NCBI GenBank assembly: GCA_965206015.1
Contig: CBDBIW010000016.1
Coordinates: forward strand, 310,001-374,000
DNA length: 64,000 nucleotides
Source: JAJCYL01 sp965206015
GTDB taxonomy: Bacteria; Bacteroidota; Bacteroidia; Cytophagales; Cyclobacteriaceae
Reading direction: 5' to 3'
The notes under the pieces are model-generated. The model saw nothing but the letters and a program-made list of their open reading frames with translations. It did no database searches and was not told the DNA's origin. Made by a program: the position numbers and the translations under genes. Shown here in pieces: positions 9,851-19,184 of the stretch (its first letter is position 1; every line of letters starts with the position of its first letter).

Positions 9851-9988
9851 TTGGTCGACCAGTTACTGGTTAACTAGTTAAATGAAATTGGTATATTGGA
9901 TAAGCATTGTGCTGGTAGATCGAAGAAATAGTTGGTATTTGAGGACATATAAGCTAAATTGGTCTACCAGTTTTTGGTTAACTAACAC
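9851..9988. promoter_or_regulatory. Operator-like repeats in front of the GntR gene
   Basis: Two copies of a direct repeat of about 28 bases lie at 9851-9880 and 9959-9988. Each holds a TGGTCnACCA palindrome (TGGTCGACCA perfect, TGGTCTACCA near-perfect) followed by TTGGTTAACTA or CTGGTTAACTA. A third half copy in inverted orientation (CTGGTAGATC) lies at about 9911-9920. TGGT-n-ACCA cores are typical binding sites of FadR-type GntR proteins. The second copy ends 4 bases before the regulator's ATG, which fits autorepression. Confidence 0.65.
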
Positions 9989-9992
9989 AATA

Positions 9993-10730
9993 ATGGCAGA
10001 AGAATTATTAAAGAATTTCAAAGAAATAGTGGTGGAGAAACCAGCCGATAATATTATTAAACAGATCAAAGAGCTGATTTCTTCCGGTCAAATAAAGGCA
10101 GGTGATAAGTTACCCTCAGAAAGGATGCTAAGTGAGCGATTCGGTGTTGGGCGAACCTCGGTACGAGACGCTCTTCAGAAGCTGGAATTTTACGGGATAC
10201 TGAAAACCATGCCTCAAAGCGGTACAATAGTGGCCGGACTGGGAGAAACAGCGTTGATTGGTATGATTAATAATGTGTTGGAGCTCCACCAGGATGATTT
10301 TCAATCATTGATGGAAGCTCGTTTTGTACTTGAAATTGAGTCCGCCAGACTAGCGGCCATTCGAGCTACTGAATCTGACACTAAAGCAATTGAAGAATCC
10401 CTTGAAACATTCGGAAATAAAGTCAAAATGGGTGAGGCTGGAATTGAGGAGGATCATATGTTCCATTTGCGAGTTGCGGATGCCTCTAAGAATTCAATTC
10501 TTAAATCGTTGTTGCTTTTCACCGTATCCGATATGGTCAATTTCGCTAAGAAATATAACATATGCAGGGATGAGCGATACAAACAGGCTTACCTAGAGCA
10601 TGAGGCGATTCTCACTCATATAAAAAATCGAAACGATGTCGAAGCTGGAGAAGCCATGAGACATCACTTGAAAGCTAATTTCGATTACATACCGTCAAAT
10701 GAGATGAATAGCAATGGAAGTTCCAGATAA
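9993..10730 (+). CDS. FadR-subfamily GntR transcriptional regulator
   Basis: A 245-residue regulator when started at ATG 9993 (MAEELLKNF); an upstream in-frame ATG at 9882 would place repeats of the operator inside the coding region and add unrelated residues, so I reject it. The N-terminal winged helix shows PSERMLSERFGVGRTSVRDAL and the wing QSGTIVAG. The C-terminal FCD domain shows EDHMFHLRVADAS, YLEHEAIL and MRHHL, the Asp/His residues that usually bind a metal and an organic acid. FadR-type regulators next to alginate genes commonly sense a DEH or KDG-like intermediate. It lies between the lyase operon and susC and probably represses one or both. Confidence 0.9.
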   Translation: MAEELLKNFKEIVVEKPADNIIKQIKELISSGQIKAGDKLPSERMLSERFGVGRTSVRDALQKLEFYGILKTMPQSGTIVAGLGETALIGMINNVLELHQDDFQSLMEARFVLEIESARLAAIRATESDTKAIEESLETFGNKVKMGEAGIEEDHMFHLRVADASKNSILKSLLLFTVSDMVNFAKKYNICRDERYKQAYLEHEAILTHIKNRNDVEAGEAMRHHLKANFDYIPSNEMNSNGSSR

Positions 10731-10769
10731 CAAGAAAATGAAATGCCTATGATTAAACATTTGAACTAA

Positions 10770-10865
10770 ATAAAAAAATGGATTAGCTAAAAGCTAACCC
10801 ATTCGGCAGGAATGTCACCACGGTTCCATTCGCAAAAATCGTCCGTAGGTGTCAAAAATCCAGCT
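10770..10865 (-). ncRNA. Candidate short antisense-side RNA upstream of susC
   Basis: On the minus strand a Bacteroidota -7 box, TATCTTTG (plus 10871-10878), has TTG about 18 bases upstream (plus 10897-10899). About 90 bases downstream a 12-bp hairpin (10777-10803) is followed by a run of seven T. A transcript of about 95 nt would fit between them. Small RNAs transcribed against or away from susC leaders are known in Bacteroides polysaccharide loci. This is a prediction only; no coding frame of note is present. Confidence 0.3.
10777..10803 (-). terminator. Intrinsic terminator reading leftward
   Basis: Arms AATGGATTAGCT and AGCTAACCCATT pair with one mismatch around an AAA loop. The T run is only on the minus-strand side (plus 10772-10778 are A), so it would stop leftward transcription. 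In the rightward direction there is no T tract after the stem, so it is not a good terminator for the GntR gene. Confidence 0.6.
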
Positions 10866-10959
10866 ATCCACAAAGATAGCCAATTCAAAACAAATCAAGT
10901 AGGTTCGGACTTCACCCTGCCCTGTTCGAAAAGAACCTGCTAAACCTAAATTAATTATT

Positions 10960-13900
10960 ATGAGTAAAAAAGTACTTATACGGAAAATGAACAGGTCATT
11001 TTGGCTAATAGCTATTGTGAGTCTGTTTAGTTGGGCACCCATTTATGCTCAAAATGTAGTTAGCGGTACCGTCAATGGAGAAGATAATGAGCCACTTCCA
11101 GGGGTATCGATCATCATTAAGGGTACTACATCAGGTACCATTACTGATATTGAGGGAAAATATAATTTAAATGCGGATTCAGGTGCCACATTGGTGTTTT
11201 CCTATATCGGTTACGCACAACAAGAAGCCGCCTTAAATGGAAGGTCTGTGGTTGATGTAACCATGTCTCCGGATCTACAACAACTGGAGGAAGTAGTTGT
11301 GGTAGGTTATGGTACCCGAAAAAAGTCGCATAATACCGGGGCAATTGCGCAGGTAGAAGGTGGTGATCTTGCGAGTATTCAAGCTGCTCGTGTGGATGAT
11401 GCATTAGCAGGTAAGTTATCTGGGGTGTTGATTCAAAATCAAAGTGGGGAGCCAGGTGCTGATCCAAAGATTCAAATTAGAGCAGCATCTTCTCTTTCAG
11501 GTGACTCCAATCCGCTAATTGTTGTGGACGGGTATCCTATTTCTGGAAGTTTGGCAACTGTTAATCCAAACGACATAGAAAGCATGGAGGTATTAAAAGA
11601 TGCCGCTTCAGCTGCTATTTATGGATCCAGGGGTGCTAATGGTGTGATTCTGATTACAACCAAAAAAGGAAAATCGGGTAAAGCTAGTTTTAGTTACAAT
11701 GCTTATACAAGCGTCTCCAGTAAATATGTAAAAGACATCGAAATGCTCAAGACAGCTTCAGAATGGGCGGATGACTTAGGAACAGATGCCTATGATCTTT
11801 CTGAAGTTGATCCTGATCTATTGAATTACAGGCTAAACGCCTACGCAAATGCACCCGATGTGGTGAGTATGGAAGATTGGCTTTTCCGAAATGGCTCAAC
11901 TCAAAGCCATGACTTCAGTGTCAGCGGAGGAAGTGAAGATGTAAATGTCTTTGCCTCATTGGGTTATCAAAATATAGAGGGTATTGTAAGGGAGCAAGCC
12001 TTTGAAAGATATAACGGACGTTTGAATCTCGATGCAAAGCTCGGGAACAAGTTCAAGACTGGATTAAGTATCAATGGAAACTATAGTGACCAGGAAATTG
12101 TACCTCATGACATGAGAGATCTCCTGAGAGCCTATAGTATTCATCCGATTTATCATACACCGGCTTCTATTGCATTTGTTCAAGATTTAAATACACAAGC
12201 TGTAGCGCTGGGCTTGGCCCCATTTGATAATGGTTATAGAGGTGTCGGTCTTTCTAATTCAAGTATCTATACCCTACAGGCGGGTGATGCTGCCCAAGAA
12301 TGGCACTATGGCAGAAGTCAAAATGGTATAGGAGGATCAGGAGATGCAGGTCCTGCTGTGAAGTTTGACAATGCAAGAAGATTTCGAAAAACGTATTTCG
12401 CTAATGTGAGCTCCTATCTACAATACGAAATCATAGAGGGGTTAAATATCAAAACCGTTCTGGGCGGAGATCTCAATGATACCCGAAATTATTATTATCA
12501 GGGAACTTTGGCAGATTCTCGTGAGCGTTCTAATCAATCTGACCTTGATCAAGTAGATCTTAAAAGAACTTCTGTGCTAAGTGAAACCACTTTGACCTAT
12601 GCTCAGATATTAGGTGGTGTTCATGACATATCTGCAGTAGTGGGAATGGAATTTCAAAATTTCTACATAAAGGGAACGACCTTAAGAGGTACAAATGTAC
12701 CAGTTGGTCAGCCCCTGAATTATTCGTTTTTGGACCCTGCTGATATAACAACAACCCTGAGAGACGAGACTGTTTCGAGAAGAAGTGTTTTCGGCAGAAT
12801 TAATTATGCCTATGACAATCGTTACCTGGCATCAGTTTCGCTGAGAAGAGACGGTGATTCTCGTTTCGGGGCCAACAATCAATTCGAAACTTTCCCGGCG
12901 GTTTCTGTTGGATGGAACATGCATAATGAGGCGTTTTACAGCTCAGACTTTTTGAATTTAGTAAAACTAAGATTTAGTAGAGGTTCATTAGGAACCACTT
13001 CTTTTCTAGGATCCTATGATGCTTTGAGCCTCTTACAAGCCCAAGCAGGCACCACCGGGACTGGGTTCCTTATCCCGAGTAATCCGGCAAACCCTGACCT
13101 GACCTGGCAAACCAATACAGAGACCAACTTTGGTGTTAATCTGGGTTTCTTAGGTAGTCGCTTCACCCTGGGTATCGATTACTATACTTCTGATATTGAA
13201 GATATGTTGATTAACCAAAGTGTTTCTGAGGTTTTAGGTACTCCTTCTGTCGTACTTAATCGTGGTGATGTTGAGAGTTCTGGATTAGAATTTGAGTTCG
13301 GTGCGGAGTTGTTAGATAGTGGTCCAGTCAAATGGAATGTCTCTGCCAATCTATCGACTGTTAATACTGAAATAACCAGCTTAGGTGATCTGGACGCATT
13401 GCCTAATGTAGTTTACGGAGGCCCCAGCGGCAGAGGTCCGCAGTTTAGAAATTATGTTGGTGGAGAAATTGGTGAAATGTGGGGATATGAAACCACCGGA
13501 CAGGTTGAAACGGAACATATTGCAGATCCATCTAGAAATATTGGATTCAGCAGCTCAGAATATTATGTCGTCGATCAAAATGGGGATGGTGAAATTGATC
13601 CCGAGAATGATTATGTTAAGTTAGGATCGGCTAATCCGGATTTTTACTGGGGTTTGAATACGCAGGTGAGCTATAAGGATTTTGACCTTTCACTTCAGTT
13701 TCAGGGCTCCCAGGGAGCAGAAGTTTATAACATCGACCCGATTTACTGGGAATCACAATTTGGCGGCAGGTTGCGGTCTAGTTTTGATAACGATGATGAT
13801 GGCATTGCCGATGCTAGCGGACGTCATTATGAGCAGACCAGGAATGCACATGGTGCATTGGTTCAGGATGCTTCTTATGTTGCATTGAGAAACATGACCA

Positions 13901-14154
13901 TAGGTTACAATTTTAGACCAAGCTTGATTAGTAAAATAGGGCTAACTTCTGCCAGGGTGTATTTCGCATCAACCAACTTGTTCTATTTGATGTCAGATAG
14001 CTACACGTCATTTAACCCTGAAGGTGTTCAGGGTAACTTTGATGACCCTACTGGCACTGATGATAATTATTTAGGACCTACAACCTACGGGTACCAGGAA
14101 GGTGCGAGTCCGATTGTGAGAAGTTTCACCCTGGGTTTAAATGTTAATTTCTAA
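10960..14154 (+). CDS. susC: SusC/RagA-family TonB-dependent outer membrane transporter
   Basis: A 1064-residue outer-membrane importer. It has a signal peptide (start MSKK at 10960, with MNRSFW at 10987 as alternative) ending at IYAQ. A carboxypeptidase-regulatory-like domain follows (VSGTVNGEDNEPLPGV, about residues 33-110), then the TonB-box region LEEVVVVGYGT, a plug (GVLIQNQSGEPG, DAASAAIYGSRGANGVI) and a long beta barrel ending in an aromatic residue (LGLNVNF). With the SusD protein 11 bases downstream it forms the oligosaccharide uptake complex; surrounding lyases point to alginate oligomers. No anti-sigma interacting N-terminal extension is seen, which fits control by the neighbouring GntR regulator and not by an ECF sigma/anti-sigma pair. 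Confidence 0.96.
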   Translation: MSKKVLIRKMNRSFWLIAIVSLFSWAPIYAQNVVSGTVNGEDNEPLPGVSIIIKGTTSGTITDIEGKYNLNADSGATLVFSYIGYAQQEAALNGRSVVDVTMSPDLQQLEEVVVVGYGTRKKSHNTGAIAQVEGGDLASIQAARVDDALAGKLSGVLIQNQSGEPGADPKIQIRAASSLSGDSNPLIVVDGYPISGSLATVNPNDIESMEVLKDAASAAIYGSRGANGVILITTKKGKSGKASFSYNAYTSVSSKYVKDIEMLKTASEWADDLGTDAYDLSEVDPDLLNYRLNAYANAPDVVSMEDWLFRNGSTQSHDFSVSGGSEDVNVFASLGYQNIEGIVREQAFERYNGRLNLDAKLGNKFKTGLSINGNYSDQEIVPHDMRDLLRAYSIHPIYHTPASIAFVQDLNTQAVALGLAPFDNGYRGVGLSNSSIYTLQAGDAAQEWHYGRSQNGIGGSGDAGPAVKFDNARRFRKTYFANVSSYLQYEIIEGLNIKTVLGGDLNDTRNYYYQGTLADSRERSNQSDLDQVDLKRTSVLSETTLTYAQILGGVHDISAVVGMEFQNFYIKGTTLRGTNVPVGQPLNYSFLDPADITTTLRDETVSRRSVFGRINYAYDNRYLASVSLRRDGDSRFGANNQFETFPAVSVGWNMHNEAFYSSDFLNLVKLRFSRGSLGTTSFLGSYDALSLLQAQAGTTGTGFLIPSNPANPDLTWQTNTETNFGVNLGFLGSRFTLGIDYYTSDIEDMLINQSVSEVLGTPSVVLNRGDVESSGLEFEFGAELLDSGPVKWNVSANLSTVNTEITSLGDLDALPNVVYGGPSGRGPQFRNYVGGEIGEMWGYETTGQVETEHIADPSRNIGFSSSEYYVVDQNGDGEIDPENDYVKLGSANPDFYWGLNTQVSYKDFDLSLQFQGSQGAEVYNIDPIYWESQFGGRLRSSFDNDDDGIADASGRHYEQTRNAHGALVQDASYVALRNMTIGYNFRPSLISKIGLTSARVYFASTNLFYLMSDSYTSFNPEGVQGNFDDPTGTDDNYLGPTTYGYQEGASPIVRSFTLGLNVNF

Positions 14155-14165
14155 ATAAGAAAAAA

Positions 14166-15467
14166 ATGAAAACTCTATATATAATATTCGGAGCATTGTT
14201 GTTAACAACAGCATGCGACAATGATTTGGACCAAATATCACCAATTGATGCTGAAGCCAGTTCTTTGACGTCTTTTACGGAAGTTTTGAATGCGGCATAT
14301 TATTATCAGCAGGCTTCAGCTACGCCAATGGCAATCATGGGCGACTTCAGAGCGGACAACATGTTGATGGATGAAGAACCATACCCTGCATTTGATAGGT
14401 TCAATGCAGATTTAGCAGGTGGAGATTTGGTAGAGCAATTTTTTCGCCCTTTCTATAGCAATTTGTACAAGTCAATACTAAGTGCGAATAACGTAATTGA
14501 TAATTCATCAGATGCTACTGAGGTAGGTGAGGCTCAATTTTTAAGGGCTTTGTCTTACTTCAAGCTCGTTCAGGTTTTTGGTGACGTGACCGTGAATTTA
14601 TCACCTGCACCTGACGTGTCAGATAAATCTATTTTAGGCAGAGTGCCAGTCGCAAACGTTTATAGTGACGTTATAATTCCTGATTTTCAGGATGCAATTG
14701 CGGGTTTAGATAATTCTGAAATAACAAATGGTCGAGCGTCTCGAATCGCAGCTCAGGGATTGTTAGGTAAAGTTTACATGCACATGGGCAATTTTGGCAG
14801 TGCTGAAACTCAACTGGCTGCCGTTGTAAACGGAGCTGGTTCTGCAGGGATTGCCTTACAATCCAACTTTGCGAATATTTTTGGTGAGACTAATGACTTG
14901 AATTCAGAAATCTTATTTGCCACCCAATTGTCAACTTCTATAGAAGATGAATACGATTTTACCGGGTTTCCAGGATGGTTTAGTGGAGGCGATACAAAAT
15001 CCCTTCAGCCATTAGATACGGACTTAATTGCTGCTTTTGATGCTAGTCCTGGAGATTCAAGAAGAGCGCTAACCATTGATGAGACAAACATGACGGGTCC
15101 AAAATGGGGCGGTCTTGATCAGGACTGGATAGAGCTGAGATTAGGGGATGTCATTCTGTTATATGCAGAAGCATTAAATGAAAATGGAGATACTCCAGCA
15201 GCATTAGTGGAATTAAATAAGATTAGAAATAGAGCAGGTTTAGCTAATTCATCTTCAGTTACGCAAGCTGAAGTTAGAACAGCTATTGCTGACGAAAGAA
15301 GACTAGAGTTGGCTTTTGAAGGCCAGAGATGGTTTGATTTGGTGAGAACTGGTACTGTTGACGCTGAAATGGGAGAAACGATTAGTGCGAATTATCATCT
15401 GTTTCCCATTCCAAATTCAGAAGTGCTGGCAAGTGATGGAGCAATTACTCAGAATGATGGTTATTAA
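14166..15467 (+). CDS. susD: SusD/RagB-family glycan-binding lipoprotein
   Basis: A 433-residue surface lipoprotein with lipobox LLTTACDND and the SusD tetratricopeptide-like fold. Family segments are visible: AQFLRALSYFKLVQVFGDV near residue 125, RIAAQGLLGKVYMHMGNFGSAE near residue 195, LRLGDVILLYAEALNENGD near residue 325, and the C-terminal ERRLELAFEGQRWFDLVRTG. It binds the oligosaccharide and closes over SusC. At 433 residues it is on the short side of the family. It is 11 bases after susC and clearly co-transcribed. Confidence 0.95.
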   Translation: MKTLYIIFGALLLTTACDNDLDQISPIDAEASSLTSFTEVLNAAYYYQQASATPMAIMGDFRADNMLMDEEPYPAFDRFNADLAGGDLVEQFFRPFYSNLYKSILSANNVIDNSSDATEVGEAQFLRALSYFKLVQVFGDVTVNLSPAPDVSDKSILGRVPVANVYSDVIIPDFQDAIAGLDNSEITNGRASRIAAQGLLGKVYMHMGNFGSAETQLAAVVNGAGSAGIALQSNFANIFGETNDLNSEILFATQLSTSIEDEYDFTGFPGWFSGGDTKSLQPLDTDLIAAFDASPGDSRRALTIDETNMTGPKWGGLDQDWIELRLGDVILLYAEALNENGDTPAALVELNKIRNRAGLANSSSVTQAEVRTAIADERRLELAFEGQRWFDLVRTGTVDAEMGETISANYHLFPIPNSEVLASDGAITQNDGY

Positions 15468-15494
15468 TCTTATAAGAAATTTAAAAATAAAATT

Positions 15495-16568
15495 ATGAAT
15501 TCATTAATAAAAGGAATAGGCGCCTTGCTATTAGCAGGTCTTATTATCTCCTGTGGAGATGATGAAATAGAAAGATCTACCGGAGAGGTTATTACGGGAT
15601 TTGACTTTACTTTAAGTTCAAATGCGGATGGAGATGGTACAGTATATACTTTCACGCCATCGGCTATGGGGGCTACCTCTTTTGAGGTAGACTTTGGAGA
15701 CGGTTCCTCTGCAGTAACTGTTGCAGATGGAAGCTCTGTAGAGCACGACTACCCAAATCCAACAAGTACAGCTATTGCAGACCAAACAAGTGAATACCTG
15801 GTGATTGTAACTGCAACGGGGGATAATGTACCAGAGACTAGGAGACCACTAGATATAGAAGTTACGTTTGACTTAGATGGTGATGGTGTTTTTGGCGTAG
15901 ATGAATGTCCGCGTTATGCTGCGGGAGGTAGTCCGGATAGTGACAGAACTGGATGTCCTACTATACCAACCGTAGCAGGTATTGTTTCGACTCAGGCAGA
16001 CAATGATCTAATCTCTATTTTCAGTGACGGTGTTGCAAACCCCAATTTTAATAATTTTGGTCATGCCGATTTTGGAGTTGGTTACATTGGTTATGAGTTT
16101 GGTGCTTCCGGTGCTGATTACTTTGCTGCGGCTGGTGAAGAAATAAAATTCGAACTTGATGCAGTTCCTGTGGTAATTGGAGATCTGGATGATGGCGATG
16201 TTCTCACCCGAAACGTAGAAAGAGATAATAGTGTACTACAATATGCTTTCTTAGATTTAGCAACCATAGCATTTGAGGCTGTTGATCTTACATCTGCCAA
16301 CACGGATGTACCTAATTTATCTAATCTTCATTTGGAGGTTTTCTCTACTGAAATTGATGCGTTGTTAATTACTCTGAAAGATGGTGATGAAAGCTTTGTA
16401 TTTGATGATGTAAACCTATTAAATGGTGCATGGACAGACATAGATATTACTTTGCCTGCAGGTTTAATTGATGGTAGCATCGATCAAATACAAATTGAAG
16501 TGGGAACATCAGGTACTGCGACAGGTAATCAAACTGTTTATATAGATAATATCTACTTGAACAAATAG
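15495..16568 (+). CDS. SusE-position surface lipoprotein with PKD-like domain
   Basis: A 357-residue lipoprotein (lipobox GLIISCGDD). After the anchor comes a PKD-like domain (residues about 30-125: SFEVDFGDGSS, VEHDYPNPTS), then a calcium-binding thrombospondin-3-like stretch (DLDGDGVFGVDECP near residue 135), then a C-terminal jelly-roll-like domain ending in TVYIDNIYLNK, the usual end of carbohydrate-binding modules in alginate and laminarin loci. It directly follows susD and precedes a strong terminator, so it is the third gene of the susCD unit and probably helps to bind alginate at the cell surface. The exact CBM family is not assigned. Confidence 0.85.
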   Translation: MNSLIKGIGALLLAGLIISCGDDEIERSTGEVITGFDFTLSSNADGDGTVYTFTPSAMGATSFEVDFGDGSSAVTVADGSSVEHDYPNPTSTAIADQTSEYLVIVTATGDNVPETRRPLDIEVTFDLDGDGVFGVDECPRYAAGGSPDSDRTGCPTIPTVAGIVSTQADNDLISIFSDGVANPNFNNFGHADFGVGYIGYEFGASGADYFAAAGEEIKFELDAVPVVIGDLDDGDVLTRNVERDNSVLQYAFLDLATIAFEAVDLTSANTDVPNLSNLHLEVFSTEIDALLITLKDGDESFVFDDVNLLNGAWTDIDITLPAGLIDGSIDQIQIEVGTSGTATGNQTVYIDNIYLNK

Positions 16569-16599
16569 TTACCCTCACTGCATAAGATATAGGTTATGA

Positions 16600-16638
16600 G
16601 GATTTCATTCGGATGAAGGCCGAATGAAATCCTTTTCT
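16600..16638 (+). terminator. Rho-independent terminator after the susCD operon
   Basis: A perfect 13-bp stem (GGATTTCATTCGG with CCGAATGAAATCC, 16600-16612 and 16620-16632) with a 7-base loop is followed by TTTTCTT. It begins 31 bases after the lipoprotein stop codon and separates the susCD unit from the next lyase operon. Confidence 0.92.
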
Positions 16639-16946
16639 TAACGAACTGTTATATCTATCGAATTTGGCAGGTGTAGGCTTAGGTAAAACGCCAAGGTTGA
16701 GATATCAGGTTTAGGATTCATATCTCGGCTTGGAAGAGCTCTTTTGCTAAAGAAGTAGGAACTGCAGAATTCAATCTTATGTCATCGCTACAAGGGGGAA
16801 ATGAAAGTTTCAATTGACGATGACGACGCGTTCATTTGAATCGCGGGAATGTTTTTGAGAAATTTTAAAGTTAGAAACTGCATGCAAAGGCACAATGAAG
16901 GTGCATTTGGCTATGTAAAATTTTATGGCCTTAAGGTCTCACACAC
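16639..16946 (+). other. Intergenic leader of the second alginate operon
   Basis: About 308 bases without a supported gene between the terminator and the second PL6. I could not find a clean TTG-N19-TAnnTTTG promoter, nor a copy of the TGGTCnACCA operator. The promoter of the long downstream operon should be here. Confidence 0.5.
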
Positions 16947-19184
16947 ATGATAAAAAAAAACTTCTTAATACCAGTAATGAGCTTCCTGATTTGGTGCTCC
17001 TCCTGCTCGCAGCAAGCGGGTGGGAAGTTCGTAAGATCTCTTGAGGAATTCGATGCGGCTGTATCAACATTGCAACCTGGAGAAACAGTTGTGATGGCCG
17101 ACGGAGAGTGGAATGATGTGGAGTTGGTGTTTAGAGGAAATGGAGAGGAGGGTAAACCAATCAAGCTTCAGGCAGAGACCCCTGGAGAAGTGATCATCTC
17201 AGGCCAATCAAACCTGTCTTTTTCGGGAGAATTTATTGAAATATCGGGGCTTGTCTTCAAAGATGGCTATACACCTACCAGTGCGGTTATTTCTTTCCGA
17301 ACTGGTGTAGATGAACTGGCCAATAATTCACGAGTAACCAATTGCGTGATCGATGGTTTCGCAAACCCTGAAAGATTCACCGGTGACCACTGGGTGTTTA
17401 TGTATGGCAAGAACAATCGCTTTGATTCCAACTCTTTAATTGGCAAGGTCAATCGGGGTGTTACCATGGCGGTAAAGATGGATACCGAAGCGAGTCGTGA
17501 AAACAATCATATCATAGAGAATAATTACTTCGGTCCGAGACCGGTTTTCGGATCAAATGAGGGTGAGACCCTAAGAATAGGCACCAGCCACTTTTCAAGA
17601 CTCTATTCCAACACTATCGTTCGTAATAATTTTTTCGATAGAGTTAACGGAGAGCATGAGATCATCTCAAATAAGTCATGCGGTAATCAGTTTAGAAATA
17701 ACGTGTTCTTTGAGTGTCAGGGAACACTCACTATGAGGCATGGGACTAACACGCTAGTTGAAAACAATTATTTCCTGGGAAATGGGAAGCCTAATACTGG
17801 TGGTATCAGAATTATCAACGAGTACCAGGCGGTAAGAAAAAACTACTTATCGGGGTTGACCGGACGCAGGTTCAGAGGAGCATTGGTTATCATGAATGGT
17901 GTGCCAAACTCACCACCAAATAGATACAATCAGGTTGTCGATTCCTATATGGAAAACAACATCGTGATTAATAGTAATTATATTCAATTATGTGCCGGAA
18001 GTGATGAAGAACGATCTGCCGTTCCAATAGGATCCACCTTCAAGAATAACCTTATCCTTGGCAATACAAATGCCAACCCCTTCACCATCTTCGATGACGT
18101 TTCCGGGATTGAATTTGCCGGTAATGTGATGAGTGAAGGGTCCAACCCTCCTTTTAATGAAGGATTCGAGTCAGTTCCTTTAGAACTCTCCAAAAATGAA
18201 GATGGTCTTCTTGTACCACCTGTTGAACTGGTGGACAGAATAGAATTTGGACCAATTGCTTTGCCAGTAACAAAGGAGGATGTAGGAGCTTCCTATTATC
18301 CTAAGCGTGAAATTCAGGGTTCCTTCGGAGTGGGTAATAAAACAGCAGTAACACCAGGGACAGACACTTTACTTGAGGCTATTAGAAACAGCAGTTCAGG
18401 TGATGTATTGGTATTGGAGAACGGTGGTGCGTATGTCATGACGAAGTATGCGCTGGTGAATCACCCCATTACAATTATGGCCGAAGCGGGTAATAAAGGA
18501 GCTATACTTTCAGAACGACAAAGTTTCTTCAGAATCCAAAACGGCGGGGCTCTCAGATTTAAAAACGTGCTTTTTGATGGCGCTAAATCTCCTGATCAAT
18601 CAGGAAGCAATGTTATCACTACCACATACTCTATGAATCAAAATTATGCGTTGGTTGTTGAGAATTGTGAAGTAAAAGATCTCGATAAGAATCACTCTTT
18701 CGATTTCATCAAACCGGCTAAATATACTTTCGCTGATTCTGTGGTAATCGTCAATTCAACTTTTACAAATGTTACTGGGGCGGTATTAACACTTGATATG
18801 GAGGTAGAAGATATTGGAAATTACAATGCCGAAAATGTCAAAATCACTGGTTCAACATTTACTGATGTAAAACATGAGATCGCGAATATTTATAGAGGAG
18901 GAACTGATGAAAGCACTTTTGGTCCTATTGTGACCATTAAGGATATCGAGATTAATAATTCCGGTCATGGGAAACGCAATAAGATGAATGCTACACTGCG
19001 GTTCCATGGCGTTCAGAAGCTCAATGTTGATGGTGTAAACATAAATAACAGTAAGGGTGTTGATTTATTCATGACAAATGGTGAACCGATTACCGAACTC
19101 TCTAATGTGACATTCACCAACTCTGACGGGCTTAGAACTAACGATGAGCCCTACGAAGCAGAAAATATTGTAGTAAAGAAATGA
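16947..19184 (+). CDS. PL6 family alginate lyase, second paralogue, lipoprotein
   Basis: A 745-residue lipoprotein (lipobox LIWCSSCSQQ) with a PL6 beta-helix. The catalytic set is intact: HEIISNKS near residue 240 (Lys) and MRHGTN 21 residues later (Arg), preceded by NNYFGPRP and the Glu-containing calcium site. A second helix domain starts near residue 470. It is clearly homologous to the protein at 2879-5191 (shared GETVVMADGEWNDV/GTEIIMANGKWDDV openings) but diverged along its length, so the two may cut different alginate blocks. It begins the long catabolic operon; its stop codon overlaps the ATG of the PL17 gene by 4 bases. Confidence 0.93.
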   Translation: MIKKNFLIPVMSFLIWCSSCSQQAGGKFVRSLEEFDAAVSTLQPGETVVMADGEWNDVELVFRGNGEEGKPIKLQAETPGEVIISGQSNLSFSGEFIEISGLVFKDGYTPTSAVISFRTGVDELANNSRVTNCVIDGFANPERFTGDHWVFMYGKNNRFDSNSLIGKVNRGVTMAVKMDTEASRENNHIIENNYFGPRPVFGSNEGETLRIGTSHFSRLYSNTIVRNNFFDRVNGEHEIISNKSCGNQFRNNVFFECQGTLTMRHGTNTLVENNYFLGNGKPNTGGIRIINEYQAVRKNYLSGLTGRRFRGALVIMNGVPNSPPNRYNQVVDSYMENNIVINSNYIQLCAGSDEERSAVPIGSTFKNNLILGNTNANPFTIFDDVSGIEFAGNVMSEGSNPPFNEGFESVPLELSKNEDGLLVPPVELVDRIEFGPIALPVTKEDVGASYYPKREIQGSFGVGNKTAVTPGTDTLLEAIRNSSSGDVLVLENGGAYVMTKYALVNHPITIMAEAGNKGAILSERQSFFRIQNGGALRFKNVLFDGAKSPDQSGSNVITTTYSMNQNYALVVENCEVKDLDKNHSFDFIKPAKYTFADSVVIVNSTFTNVTGAVLTLDMEVEDIGNYNAENVKITGSTFTDVKHEIANIYRGGTDESTFGPIVTIKDIEINNSGHGKRNKMNATLRFHGVQKLNVDGVNINNSKGVDLFMTNGEPITELSNVTFTNSDGLRTNDEPYEAENIVVKK

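Noticed and set aside
9882..9992. Extended N-terminus for the GntR regulator
   Set aside because: The added residues are unlike the family and would be encoded by the operator repeats themselves.
10777..10803. Rightward terminator for the GntR gene
   Set aside because: The T run is only on the left side, so the hairpin terminates leftward transcription.
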